Part shown: positions 17,626 to 26,794 of the stretch, one piece after another
Numbering within the stretch: position 1 is the first letter of the stretch
Layout: each line of letters begins with the position of its first letter
Assembly (NCBI RefSeq): GCF_003259895.1
Contig: NZ_QLME01000017.1
Coordinates: 1 to 64,000, forward strand
Origin: Halanaerobium saccharolyticum
GTDB lineage: Bacteria; Bacillota; Halanaerobiia; Halanaerobiales; Halanaerobiaceae
Reading direction: 5' to 3'
Length of the DNA: 64,000 nt
Program-made: the position numbers and the translations under genes
The notes under the pieces: generated by a model
Seen by the model: the letters and a program-made list of their open reading frames with translations, nothing else
Databases searched by the model: none
What the model was told of the DNA's origin: nothing

Positions 17626-19605
17626 ATGTATAAAATCTACAGCGGCAGTACTGGCAGTGGTAAAACTACAAAATTAAAAGCGGAATATCAAAGACTGGCT
17701 GCCGACTCAGGTAGTGAGAAAATATTGCTGTTTCTGAATTCAGCTCGTTCTGTCAGTCAGTTCCGGGAAGAAATTGACTTAAAGATGCTGGGTAATTTAA
17801 ATATTTATACATATTTTGGTTTTGTCAACCAGCAGTTAAATAAACACTGGCCGGCTGTAGAAAGAAATTACAGCGGTGTAAATCAGGTAATTGAACCAAC
17901 TTTTATGAATATCGAAACATCTCATTTTTTAATGAGTAATTATGTAGCTAAATATAGAAAAGATAAATCTTATTTTCGCAGTATTAAAGCCAGACCGGTG
18001 CAGATTGCAGTCCAGCTGATTGATAATTTAAATCTGGCGGCTTTTAATATGCTTGATTTTGAAGAACTTGAACAGAGGCTGCTCAGCTGGACTCAAAATG
18101 AGGAAGAACGTAAAGAATATGCAGAGCAGTCAATTGAAATTATGAAGACTTTTAGAAATTTTTCGTTAAACTACCGTTTGTTTGATTATTCTGCTGCAGT
18201 ATCATTATTTAACAGATATCTCCTTAAAAACGAGCAATATCTAAAAAATTTGAATAATAAATATAATTATCTGCTGGTAGATGATTTAGAGAAGATGATT
18301 CCTGCCGGTCAGGAATTGATAAAAACATTAACTGAAGCTCAGATCAAAGGAATTTTTACTTTTAATGAAAGCGGAGGCTTTAATCGTTTTTTTGGTGGAA
18401 ATCCGGCAGCAGCTAAAAAACGTTTTTTTGATTCAAATGCGGAAATAATAGAAATTAAGGAAAATTATACAGCAGCAGAAGCCAGCAGTCAGTTAGCTGC
18501 GGCAATAAAGTCTGTGGTTAAGGAAAGGAAATCAAATTTAGTTCAGTCACCGCTTTTATTAGAAGAGATAGACAGTGAGTTAAGAGGAGAAATGTTAATT
18601 AAAGTCGGAAAAAAAATTATTTCTCTCTTAAAAAAAGGGGTTGAAGCTGATCAGATAGCAGTTATTTCTCCTAAAATAGATAAGGTATTAAGTTTCAGTC
18701 TGGAGCAGATTTTAGAAAAAAATGGGTATCAATTAAGTAATTTTAACCGCTCAAAGCGTTTAATTGATATTCCCTTCGCCAGAGCCCTCTTAATATTATA
18801 TTTATTTCACTGTGAGCGGACCAACATAGTTGGAGTTTCTTCTCTGCAGCAGGCTCTTTCACTGCTCTTAGAACTTGACCCCCTGCGCTCATATATTCTG
18901 GCAGAAGAGATTGCAGCTTCAGGTATGGAGTTAATTGATCTTGACAAATCAGATTTAAGAGATAAGATTAATTTTCAGGCAGCAGAAAAATATGATTATT
19001 TAAAGGACTGGCTGCAGGATAAAAAGGAAGAACAATTAGAAATTGAGGTCTTCTTTCAGCTCGTTTTTAGTGAAGTTTTAGCACCTTTAGATCCTTCGCA
19101 GGAAGATATTTTTGCCTGTAGACAGATGATAGAATCAGTTGCTCGTTTTCATCAGGCGGTAGAAAACTTTCATCATCAAAAAGATGATTTAAGTGAGCGT
19201 TATATAAATATGATTTATGAGGGAACTCTGGCTGCCGAAACTCTATTTAAAGGACAGGAAAAAGAGGCGGGAGTTATCCTGGCTTCTCCTTATAAATTTT
19301 TGTTTTCACCTGAGCTGGCTGGAGTTGATTATTTATTCTTACTTGATATTTCAAGCAGTGACTGGCTGCAGAGTATTGCTAAGGAATTAGTTAATCCCTA
19401 TATTTATACCGAACAGTGGCAGCAGGTAAATAACTGGGATGATCAGCTTGACCAAAAGATTCGCTTAAATCAGCTTAGTGATTTTTTGATTAGTTTAATT
19501 TATAAAGTAAAAAAAGGAATTTATATAGCAGATAGTTTTCTAAACAGCAGTGGTAAAGAACAGGAAGGCCCACTTTACCGCTGGCTAGATGTGAGAGGAG
19601 AGTAA
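17626..19605 (+). CDS. AddB/RecC-like inactive-helicase partner (SF1 ATPase fold)
   Basis: The N-terminus carries an intact Walker A, GSTGSGKTT (residues 7-15), and a Walker B-like LLVDD at 216-220, so an SF1 ATP-binding fold is likely. The later helicase motifs are eroded: the motif III region (FNESGGFNRFFGGNP) keeps only the outline of the UvrD sequence, the motif V region lacks the T-x-H-K-x-KG-x-E pattern, and no motif VI arginine finger is visible. An intact P-loop with degenerate motor motifs is what AddB-type partner subunits show. Start ATG 17626 has GGGGAGG 7 nt upstream. It ends 2 nt before the UvrD-type helicase. I infer it is a subunit of a helicase-nuclease complex; the family assignment is tentative. 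Confidence 0.62.
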   Translation: MYKIYSGSTGSGKTTKLKAEYQRLAADSGSEKILLFLNSARSVSQFREEIDLKMLGNLNIYTYFGFVNQQLNKHWPAVERNYSGVNQVIEPTFMNIETSHFLMSNYVAKYRKDKSYFRSIKARPVQIAVQLIDNLNLAAFNMLDFEELEQRLLSWTQNEEERKEYAEQSIEIMKTFRNFSLNYRLFDYSAAVSLFNRYLLKNEQYLKNLNNKYNYLLVDDLEKMIPAGQELIKTLTEAQIKGIFTFNESGGFNRFFGGNPAAAKKRFFDSNAEIIEIKENYTAAEASSQLAAAIKSVVKERKSNLVQSPLLLEEIDSELRGEMLIKVGKKIISLLKKGVEADQIAVISPKIDKVLSFSLEQILEKNGYQLSNFNRSKRLIDIPFARALLILYLFHCERTNIVGVSSLQQALSLLLELDPLRSYILAEEIAASGMELIDLDKSDLRDKINFQAAEKYDYLKDWLQDKKEEQLEIEVFFQLVFSEVLAPLDPSQEDIFACRQMIESVARFHQAVENFHHQKDDLSERYINMIYEGTLAAETLFKGQEKEAGVILASPYKFLFSPELAGVDYLFLLDISSSDWLQSIAKELVNPYIYTEQWQQVNNWDDQLDQKIRLNQLSDFLISLIYKVKKGIYIADSFLNSSGKEQEGPLYRWLDVRGE

Positions 19606-19607
19606 GG

Positions 19608-21845
19608 ATGGATTTCAAACCGAGACCCGGACAGAAAGAAGTTTTAGAATATCGAGGTGGACAGCTTGCTGTTCCTGCAGTACCAGGTGCAGGTAAGACA
19701 ACAGTTCTTGCTCATCTGGCAGCAGAGTTGATTGCCTCTGAATTAGACAATGATCAAAAAATATTAATAGTGACCTATATGAACTCAGCAGTTGCCAACT
19801 TTCGCAAAAGAATTGGAGACTTTCTGGCTGAAAAGGGACTGCCCCGAAGCAGAGGTTATAGTGTTAAAACCCTTCATTCACTTGCCCTGGGTATTATTAA
19901 AGAAAAACCCGAAGCCAGATTGATTAATCAGGATTTCGAATTAATTGAATCAGGCAGACGCTACCGCTGGATTAAAGATTTATGCCGCAAATGGGCGGGA
20001 GAAAATAGTAATCTTTTACAGCAGTTTTTTAATCTGGAAAAAAACAGCTATCAATTTGATAAATACTTAAAAAAATGGAAAGAAGATGATTTCCCGGCCT
20101 ATGTAGCTTCCATGATTTCTTATTTTAAACTGAAGCTGCTCGAGGGAGAAGAGTTAAAAAATATGGTCAAGTATTCCAGTCTTAAGTCAGCTAATATTTT
20201 AACTCCGGCAGCAGAAATATTTGCAGAATATGAATTCAGGATGGCTCAGGCAGGTTTACTGGATTTTGATGATCTGGTTCAGCAGAGCTTAAAATTGCTT
20301 AAGGAAGACTCGAAATTTACCGAACGTATTGCCGCTCAATATGCCTTTGTGTTTGAAGATGAAGCTCAGGATTCCAATCAGGCCCAGGAAGAAATGCTTT
20401 ATCTGCTGGCAGGAAAAAATAATAACTTAGTTCGAGTTGGAGACAGCAACCAGGCAATCACAGGGACTTTTACCCTTTCAGATCCTGATATTTTCCGCAG
20501 CTACTGCAGAAGAGAAGATGTTGAAGTAGAAACTATGGCAGTTTCCAGCCGCAGTACCCGGGAGATTATTGACCTGGCAAATTATCTGGTTGACTGGAGC
20601 CAGGAAGAGTTTTCCGAAAGAGAGATTGACCCTCTAGAAGAAAAGTATATTGAACCTACTGCAGCAGACGATCCTTCACCAAATCCGGAAGTTGAAGGCT
20701 ATAGAATCGGCAGCCGGTCATTTAAGGACTGGAAAACGGAAAAGAAATTTATAGCCAGACAGGCTCTGCGCAAAGCCAGAGAAAATAATAAGCAGACTAC
20801 TGCAGTGCTGATGCCTACCGGCTGGCAGCTGGAAGAAATAGCAAGAGAAATTAATGCTCTGGGAGGCGAATTTCAGCTTGCCGGCAGCAGTTCCCGGGAT
20901 GCTTTCTTAACAGAACTGGAGGTAATTTTAAAATTTTTAACTTCCCCTGCTTCAGCTGATAATTTAAAACTGCTCTTTACCGAAGTTTTTGGCAGAGAAG
21001 AGGAAGAATTAAATCAGCTCTTGGAAGAAGCTCTGGCAGCAAAAGAAAATCAGGAACTTATTTTTCCGCTTTCAGGTTTAAATAGAGATAATTTTGAGCT
21101 TGAGTTTAGAAAAAAAGATGCTTTCGATCAGTTTTTTAAAAGCTTGACTCAAGTTCAGGGCTGGCTTGAAGCTTCAATGGAACTTCCTCCAGATGAACTG
21201 GTATTATTTCTGGCTGAAAGAATCGAATTGACTGGTAAGAAGCTGGCTCTGGCTCAAAATCTGGCTCTGGAATTTGGCAGGCTTTTAAAGGAAAATCCTG
21301 CCTGGCGGCTGGATCAGTTAACAGCAGAGCTGCCGGAAATTAGAGACCGAATCAGACAGTTTGCAGAAACTTTGACAGAAATGGAAGGATTTGAAGCTAA
21401 ACCGGATCAGGTAACACTTTCCACTCTGCATAAGGCCAAAGGTATGGAATGGGATACAGTATTTATTGGCAGCTTAACTTCAAGTCACTTTCAGCACGAT
21501 AGTGATGATTATTTTATGGGAGAAAAATTCTATTTAAACGAAGAAATTAAAAACCCTAAAGCTTCCGCCAGAGCGGAACTGGAGTTTATTTTAAATGAAA
21601 AAAAGGAACGCAATGCAGATCATAAAGCCAGACAGGAATTAATTGCCGAAAGAGTCCGCCTGCTTTATGTAGGAATTACCAGAGCCCGTATAAATTTATT
21701 TTTAAGCACTCATCAAAAACGGGGGAAATGGGATAAGGATCCGGCATTTATTTTTACTTCCCTGGAAAAATTCATTTCAGAAAAGAAAGAGGAATTTCAA
21801 AGCGGAAATTATAAGAGGGAGGAAAAAATAAATGGCAGTCAATAA
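19608..21845 (+). CDS. UvrD/REP-type SF1A DNA helicase (RecB/AddA-like motor)
   Basis: All SF1A motifs are visible: motif I PGAGKTT (residues 26-32), motif II DEAQD (251-255), motif III VGDSNQAITG, motif IV SSRSTREI, motif V TLHKAKGMEWD and motif VI LLYVGITRARI. At 745 aa it has no C-terminal nuclease domain, unlike AddA or RecB. The start ATG lies 2 nt after the preceding stop, and the 3' end overlaps the nuclease gene by 14 nt, so the three are translated together. I infer it is the active motor of a break-end-processing complex. Confidence 0.85.
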   Translation: MDFKPRPGQKEVLEYRGGQLAVPAVPGAGKTTVLAHLAAELIASELDNDQKILIVTYMNSAVANFRKRIGDFLAEKGLPRSRGYSVKTLHSLALGIIKEKPEARLINQDFELIESGRRYRWIKDLCRKWAGENSNLLQQFFNLEKNSYQFDKYLKKWKEDDFPAYVASMISYFKLKLLEGEELKNMVKYSSLKSANILTPAAEIFAEYEFRMAQAGLLDFDDLVQQSLKLLKEDSKFTERIAAQYAFVFEDEAQDSNQAQEEMLYLLAGKNNNLVRVGDSNQAITGTFTLSDPDIFRSYCRREDVEVETMAVSSRSTREIIDLANYLVDWSQEEFSEREIDPLEEKYIEPTAADDPSPNPEVEGYRIGSRSFKDWKTEKKFIARQALRKARENNKQTTAVLMPTGWQLEEIAREINALGGEFQLAGSSSRDAFLTELEVILKFLTSPASADNLKLLFTEVFGREEEELNQLLEEALAAKENQELIFPLSGLNRDNFELEFRKKDAFDQFFKSLTQVQGWLEASMELPPDELVLFLAERIELTGKKLALAQNLALEFGRLLKENPAWRLDQLTAELPEIRDRIRQFAETLTEMEGFEAKPDQVTLSTLHKAKGMEWDTVFIGSLTSSHFQHDSDDYFMGEKFYLNEEIKNPKASARAELEFILNEKKERNADHKARQELIAERVRLLYVGITRARINLFLSTHQKRGKWDKDPAFIFTSLEKFISEKKEEFQSGNYKREEKINGSQ

Positions 21846-22629
21846 CTTAAAAGATCTTTATTTTTCACAGTCTGCTCTCTCTATTTTTAAGGACTGCCGC
21901 CGAAGATTTCGCTATCGTTATCTGGATGGACTTTACTGGCCGGCAGAATGGGGAATGAATGAAGAAGTAAAAAAGGATTTAAAACAGGGAAGCCTGTTCC
22001 ACCTTCTGGCAGAAAGATATTACAGTCAGACTCTGGGAGAAACTGTTCTAAGTTCAAATCAGCTGCTGCAGTCCTGGTTAAATAGATTAAAAACTTTCTG
22101 TCCGGCAGAAAACATAGTTGCTGCAGAACAGGAACTGCGTTTTCAGAAAAAAAACTTAAAATTACTGGCCAAATATGATCTTTTAAAATATGATCAAGGA
22201 CAGAGTAAATTTATAATATATGACTGGAAAACAGACAAAAAAAGTCTGTACGAAAAGGATATTGAAAATTCTATGCAGAGCCGTTTTTATCTATATCTTT
22301 TATTTGAAGCAGGTTATGAATATTTTGCTGCTGATTATAAGCTGCAGGAAATGCCAGAACTTATTTACTGGAATCCTCGTTATCCGGACCAAAATATTCA
22401 AATTAATTATAGTAAAGCTGATTTCAAAAAGGATAGGGACTATTTTCAAAAATTAATCACAGAAATTTTAACTGAAGAAGTATTTCCGCTGACAGATGAT
22501 TTAAATAAATGTAGATTTTGTGAATATAGACCAATCTGCAGGGGAAAAACCCCTGAAAGCAAGGAAGTAATAGAAGAAGACCTGGATTTAAATCTAGACT
22601 GGGAAGCAGTAGAAGAAATAGAGTTTTAA
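21832..22629 (+). CDS. Free-standing RecB-family PD-(D/E)XK nuclease with Fe-S cysteines
   Basis: This 265-aa protein has the RecB/AddB nuclease pattern: a histidine in GSLFHLLAERY, Asp116, Asp131-Trp-Lys133 as the D-x-K catalytic pair, and a Q-x3-FYLY helix motif. Four cysteines, Cys22, Cys227, Cys230 and Cys236, give the C-n-C-x2-C-x5-C arrangement known to hold a 4Fe-4S cluster in AddB and Cas4 nucleases. In AddAB this domain is fused to the helicase subunits; here it is separate. It overlaps the helicase gene by 14 nt. There are no cas genes nearby, so Cas4 is unlikely. Confidence 0.85.
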   Translation: MAVNNLKDLYFSQSALSIFKDCRRRFRYRYLDGLYWPAEWGMNEEVKKDLKQGSLFHLLAERYYSQTLGETVLSSNQLLQSWLNRLKTFCPAENIVAAEQELRFQKKNLKLLAKYDLLKYDQGQSKFIIYDWKTDKKSLYEKDIENSMQSRFYLYLLFEAGYEYFAADYKLQEMPELIYWNPRYPDQNIQINYSKADFKKDRDYFQKLITEILTEEVFPLTDDLNKCRFCEYRPICRGKTPESKEVIEEDLDLNLDWEAVEEIEF

Positions 22630-22717
22630 ACAAAAAATAATGCTGAAAACTGGTGCTTTATAATTTTTAAGATGAGGTGATTTTTACAGAATAAATTTAA
22701 AAATTTATTCTTATGTT

Positions 22718-23299
22718 ATGTTTAGAAAAGATGAGGAAGATTATCAGCTGCGCTATATTTACCATACCAACCAGCACAATAAGGCCTATTTAATTGAGCT
22801 TAATTTAGATTGTTATGATGATTTATTTAACAGCTGGGATGGTTCGGCTCTTGACCGCAAAGAGCTTGATCCGGAACTGAGTCATTTTTTGGAAAGAGCA
22901 AGTTATGAACTGCCTTTAAAAGACAGGGTGGAGCTTTGTTTTTATCTACCTGAGAGCAAAAAGGACGAAAAAATGGAAGCTGATTCCAGGGCTACTATTA
23001 AAAATAATTTTAGAATGAAGCTCTTTTTTATTAATCAGGATTTAAAGCAAAATAGCAAAAAAATTGCCACCTATATTTTAATGGGGATTACATTTTTAAT
23101 TACAGCTTATTTAATTCCCGAGAGTAAAGATCTATCACTTTTAATTTCCCTGTTGATGGAAGGATTATTTGTTGGGGGTTGGGTTTTTCTCTGGGAGGCT
23201 TTTTCTATTTTCTTTTTTGGCAGCCGTGAACTTAAAGATAAGAAAAAAAGATATTTTCGTTATCTGGACTCAAATATACTGTTTAAATATAGAGAATGA
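22718..23299 (+). CDS. Uncharacterised membrane protein beside recJ
   Basis: I do not recognise this protein. It is about 193 aa. The N-terminal half is soluble and acidic, and two hydrophobic segments lie near residues 110-130 and 135-160, followed by a short basic tail (KDKKKRYFRY). ATG 22718 has no ribosome-binding site in front. A strong GAGGTG lies at 22674-22679, yet the only plausible in-frame codon near it is ATA 22691, which would add nine residues that look natural. The stop overlaps the region before recJ, so it is co-transcribed with recJ. Confidence 0.6.
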   Translation: MFRKDEEDYQLRYIYHTNQHNKAYLIELNLDCYDDLFNSWDGSALDRKELDPELSHFLERASYELPLKDRVELCFYLPESKKDEKMEADSRATIKNNFRMKLFFINQDLKQNSKKIATYILMGITFLITAYLIPESKDLSLLISLLMEGLFVGGWVFLWEAFSIFFFGSRELKDKKKRYFRYLDSNILFKYRE

Positions 23300-23310
23300 A
23301 AGGGGCAGAG

Positions 23311-25617
23311 ATGAGGATAAAAAAGGCAGAAAACTGCAGAGCAAAAAAAGAATTAGTCGAATATTTGGGCAGCCGGAAGCTGGCCTGTCTGGCCCAGAAG
23401 CGGGGACTGGACACTAAAGCTAAATTAATTGAGTTTATTGAACCAGAACGATATTCTCCACTTGAACTGGAAGACTTTCCCCAGATAATGGAGATTGGGG
23501 ACTTTATTTTAGAACATATTAAAAAAGGGAGCCGAATTTTAATTTATGGTGATTATGATGTTGATGGAATAACTTCCACTTCAATTCTAGTGGGGGCTTT
23601 GAGTCGTCTGAGCAATCAGATCAGCTATCATATTCCGGACCGTTTTAAAGAAGGTTATGGTCTTAATCAGGAGGTGCTGGCTTCTTATCAGGAAGAGATT
23701 GATCTGGTGATCAGCTGTGATTGTGGAATCAGCAATTATGAGGAAGTCAAATTTGCCAGAGAAGCCGGAATGGACTTTATTGTAACAGACCATCATGATT
23801 TACCGGAGGAACTGCCGCCTGCCAATTATGTAATTTCCCCCCGGCTGCTGCCTGAAGATCATCAGGGTTACTGGCTGCCAGGAGCAGGGATGGCCTATTT
23901 TTTAATTAAAGCAATTTTTATAAAGTCCGGGAATAAGGGGGAGGAAAAAGAATTTTTAGATCTTTTACTGCTGGCAATTATAGCAGATGTAGTACCTCTT
24001 AAAGGAGAAAACCGATACTTATTTAAAACAGGACTAAAAAAACTACAACACACAGACAGAATAGGACTTAAGGCACTTTATAATGAGCTTGAGATTAACC
24101 CGCTGGAGATCAACGAAAAGACCCTGGGGTTTCAAATTGGACCATTATTAAACTCTGCCGGTAGAATTGACAGTGCAGAAAAAGGTTTAAAATTATTACT
24201 GGCAGAAAATAAAGATCAAGCAGCTGGTCTGGCGGCGGAATTAAAACAGATCAATCAACACCGCAAGGAGATAAGCCAGAAAATTTATCAGGAACTGGAA
24301 AAAAAGCTCGATCCTCAGCAGAGACAGGCAGTGGTAAGCTATGATTCTGACTGGCATCAGGGAGTAATTGGGATTGCTGCCGGTAGAATTACAGAAAATT
24401 ATCAGGTGCCAGCTGTTTTGATGACTTCCAATCAGCAGAGTGGTCTGATTACAGGTTCAGCTCGTTCAATTGAAGGTATTAATATCAATAATTTAATTGC
24501 TGAATGTACTGATCTTCTGGAAAAACACGGTGGTCATGCTGCAGCGGCTGGATTTTCACTAAAAAAAGATAGGCTGGAGAAGTTCAAATTAAGACTGCAG
24601 CGCTTAATTGAACAGGAGTTAGAAAAACTCGATTCAGAGCTGGAAATTGAGACAGATATAAATTTAAAAATGTCGGAAATTACAGAGGAATTTTACCAGG
24701 GCTTACGCCTCTTTGCTCCGTTTGGTGAAGGAAATCCGGAACCACTCTTTTATCTGGAAAGTGATATTTTGAGCAGCCGTGAGATTTCGGCCGGCAGACA
24801 TAAACGTCTAATTTTAGGCTCAGCAGAGAAAAAAATTACTGCTCTCTGGTGGTGGGCCGGGGAAATAGAAAATAATTACCGACAGCAGAGTGCCTGCAGA
24901 CTTACAGAAAATATTTATAGGGGCAGCAGGAGCCTGCAGCTGGAAATTAAAGCTCTGGCCCCCCTGAAAGATAAAAGTAAAAAAACAGAAAGTAAAATTG
25001 AAGCGAAAAAGAAACTTAGCATATTAGACTGGCGGCAGAAAAAGGCATCTCAGTTGGAAGCAGGGGTGGAAAATACTGTTTATTTTGCTGAAGGTTTAGC
25101 AGAATATGATCTCTACCCTTTAATTAATCGCAACTACTATCGAGGGGCTGAAAATTTAGTCCTGCTTACTATTCCACCTTCTTTAGCTATCTTAAAAGAA
25201 ATTATACTGTTAACCACAGCTAAAAAATTGATTTTAGTTAATAATGAAAAGCAAGGGGTAAGTATAAATGATTTTATTAATAAGCTTCTATCTCTGATTA
25301 AATACAGTCTGCAGCAGGAAAATGGGGTTTTTAATATTGAACAGGCTGCACTAGCTCTGGGAGCTAAAGATATAACTATCAAAAGAAGCTTAGAATTTTT
25401 GCAGGCTCAGGCAGTGATTAATTTTGAATATATTTCTTATCAGGAACTTTTAATTACAAAAGGTGGAAATAAGGATCAGGGAAAAGCAAATTTAAGCAAA
25501 AAAAATTTGACCAAACTTTTAAAAGAAAGTTCTGCATTTAGAAGATTTATTAATAATAAGTCAGCAGCTAAAATAGAAAATCTAATAAATAAAACTCTAA
25601 TTTCAGGAAAATCTTGA
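23311..25617 (+). CDS. recJ: Single-strand-specific 5'-3' exonuclease RecJ
   Basis: RecJ degrades single-stranded DNA 5' to 3' in recombination and mismatch repair. The DHH domain shows YGDYDVDGITST, CDCGISN and the defining TDHHDLPE; the DHHA1 domain shows GGHAAAAGFSL near residue 410. The length is 768 aa because of a ~200-residue C-terminal extension of a kind seen in Firmicute RecJ proteins. ATG 23311 with AAAGGGG upstream is preferred over ATG 23296, which overlaps the previous stop codon. Its position downstream of the helicase-nuclease set suggests a shared DNA-repair role. Confidence 0.92.
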   Translation: MRIKKAENCRAKKELVEYLGSRKLACLAQKRGLDTKAKLIEFIEPERYSPLELEDFPQIMEIGDFILEHIKKGSRILIYGDYDVDGITSTSILVGALSRLSNQISYHIPDRFKEGYGLNQEVLASYQEEIDLVISCDCGISNYEEVKFAREAGMDFIVTDHHDLPEELPPANYVISPRLLPEDHQGYWLPGAGMAYFLIKAIFIKSGNKGEEKEFLDLLLLAIIADVVPLKGENRYLFKTGLKKLQHTDRIGLKALYNELEINPLEINEKTLGFQIGPLLNSAGRIDSAEKGLKLLLAENKDQAAGLAAELKQINQHRKEISQKIYQELEKKLDPQQRQAVVSYDSDWHQGVIGIAAGRITENYQVPAVLMTSNQQSGLITGSARSIEGININNLIAECTDLLEKHGGHAAAAGFSLKKDRLEKFKLRLQRLIEQELEKLDSELEIETDINLKMSEITEEFYQGLRLFAPFGEGNPEPLFYLESDILSSREISAGRHKRLILGSAEKKITALWWWAGEIENNYRQQSACRLTENIYRGSRSLQLEIKALAPLKDKSKKTESKIEAKKKLSILDWRQKKASQLEAGVENTVYFAEGLAEYDLYPLINRNYYRGAENLVLLTIPPSLAILKEIILLTTAKKLILVNNEKQGVSINDFINKLLSLIKYSLQQENGVFNIEQAALALGAKDITIKRSLEFLQAQAVINFEYISYQELLITKGGNKDQGKANLSKKNLTKLLKESSAFRRFINNKSAAKIENLINKTLISGKS

Positions 25618-25691
25618 TTTTGGTAAATTATCTAACATCGAAAAAACTTAAAGCTGTATTACAATTAAAGAAATAGTTGGGATGTGGGAAG

Positions 25692-26390
25692 ATGAAAATT
25701 AAAACTTTAAAGTTTTTAGAGGGTGCGGCTAAAGCAGAAGGATTAACAGTAATTATTGATGTTTTCAGGGCCTATACAACTGCTGCCTATCTTTTTGCAA
25801 ATCAGGCCGAAAAGATTTTTATTGTCAGTAAACTTGAAACTGCAAGAAAATTGAAAGCTAAATTAGATGATCCGATTTTGATTGGAGAAAGAAAAGGAAT
25901 CAAAATAGAAGATTTTGATTATAATAATTCGCCTTATTTTATTTCTCAGTCTAATTTTGCCGGAAAAGAAATCATTTTAAGTACCAGTGCAGGTACCAAA
26001 GGAATCATTGCAGCTGAGAATGCCGATCAAATTATCACCGGCAGTTTTGTTAACCTCAAGGCAGCTGCAGAATATATTAAAGCCAGGAACCCGGAGCTTG
26101 TTTCTCTGATAGCAATGGGGAATAATGGGGTTAGCAAAGCAGATGAGGATAATCTATACGCTCAGGAATTAAAGAAACTTTTAAATGGAAAAAGAACTTT
26201 GGCTGAAGCAGAGATTAAAAGGCGTCTGCGCAGTCCGGCTGGGGATAGATTTTTTAGAGAAGAGACTCAGTCAGAGATGCCGAAAGAGGATTTTGAGTAC
26301 TGTTTAAAAATTAATAAATTTGATTTTGTTATAAAGGCCTTAAAGATAGACACTGATATTTATCAATTAAAAAAAGAAGAGGTGAGATAA
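25692..26390 (+). CDS. ComB-like 2-phosphosulfolactate phosphatase family protein
   Basis: The protein has the ComB family pattern: IDVFRAYTTAAYLF near the N-terminus, GERKGIKI, STSAGTKGI and GNNGVSKADEDNLYA. ComB hydrolyses 2-phosphosulfolactate in coenzyme M synthesis in methanogens, but many bacteria without coenzyme M carry homologues, so the true substrate here is uncertain. Start ATG 25692 is preferred over TTG 25677, although the site GTGGGAAG is weak. The stop codon abuts the next gene. Confidence 0.8.
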   Translation: MKIKTLKFLEGAAKAEGLTVIIDVFRAYTTAAYLFANQAEKIFIVSKLETARKLKAKLDDPILIGERKGIKIEDFDYNNSPYFISQSNFAGKEIILSTSAGTKGIIAAENADQIITGSFVNLKAAAEYIKARNPELVSLIAMGNNGVSKADEDNLYAQELKKLLNGKRTLAEAEIKRRLRSPAGDRFFREETQSEMPKEDFEYCLKINKFDFVIKALKIDTDIYQLKKEEVR

Positions 26391-26681
26391 ATGAGAAAAC
26401 CAATAATAATTACTATTGTTGTTCTGGCTTTATTATTATTAGCAGCAGTTACCAATCCTTCGCGAGATGAATTTATCAATTGGGGTGTGGCAGAAATTAG
26501 GTCTGAGGCAGAAAGTGATCTAGAAAGAATTTTTGGAGGAGCAGTTGCGGCACCAATGCTGGAATTGCAGACAGAAGTTAATGATTATGTGTTTTTTAGT
26601 ATTTTCACTTTAGAGAAATCAGATAGTGAGGTTAAATACCTGGGAATATTTAATAGCTTCTTTACATTGAGTCAAGGCTAA
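26391..26681 (+). CDS. DUF4359 family small exported or anchored protein
   Basis: This 96-aa protein has an N-terminal hydrophobic segment (IIITIVVLALLLLAAV), then TNPSRDEFINWG and a C-terminal YLGIFNSFFTL, matching the DUF4359 pattern. It may be membrane-anchored with the rest outside the cytoplasm. GAGGTG lies just upstream of the ATG, which directly follows the previous stop codon. Function unknown. Confidence 0.75.
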   Translation: MRKPIIITIVVLALLLLAAVTNPSRDEFINWGVAEIRSEAESDLERIFGGAVAAPMLELQTEVNDYVFFSIFTLEKSDSEVKYLGIFNSFFTLSQG

Positions 26682-26702
26682 GAGACAGTTAGATAAAGTA
26701 AT

Positions 26703-26730
26703 TTGACTTTAAAACTCAGTTTAATAAAAT
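26703..26730 (+). promoter_or_regulatory. hslO promoter
   Basis: TTGACT at 26703-26708 and TAAAAT at 26725-26730 are 16 nt apart, giving a leader of about 57 nt. Confidence 0.65.
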
Positions 26731-26794
26731 AATGTATGGATAATTAAAGAAAACTATTTATTTTGAAGCTAATTAATCTGGAGGAGATTATATA

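Noticed and set aside
21832-22629. Cas4 of a CRISPR system
   Set aside because: The Fe-S nuclease pattern fits, but no other cas gene or repeat array exists here and the gene overlaps a UvrD helicase, which points to an AddB/RecB-type role.
25692-26390. Coenzyme M biosynthesis
   Set aside because: Only a ComB-like gene is present; no other coenzyme M genes are nearby, so the pathway is not supported.
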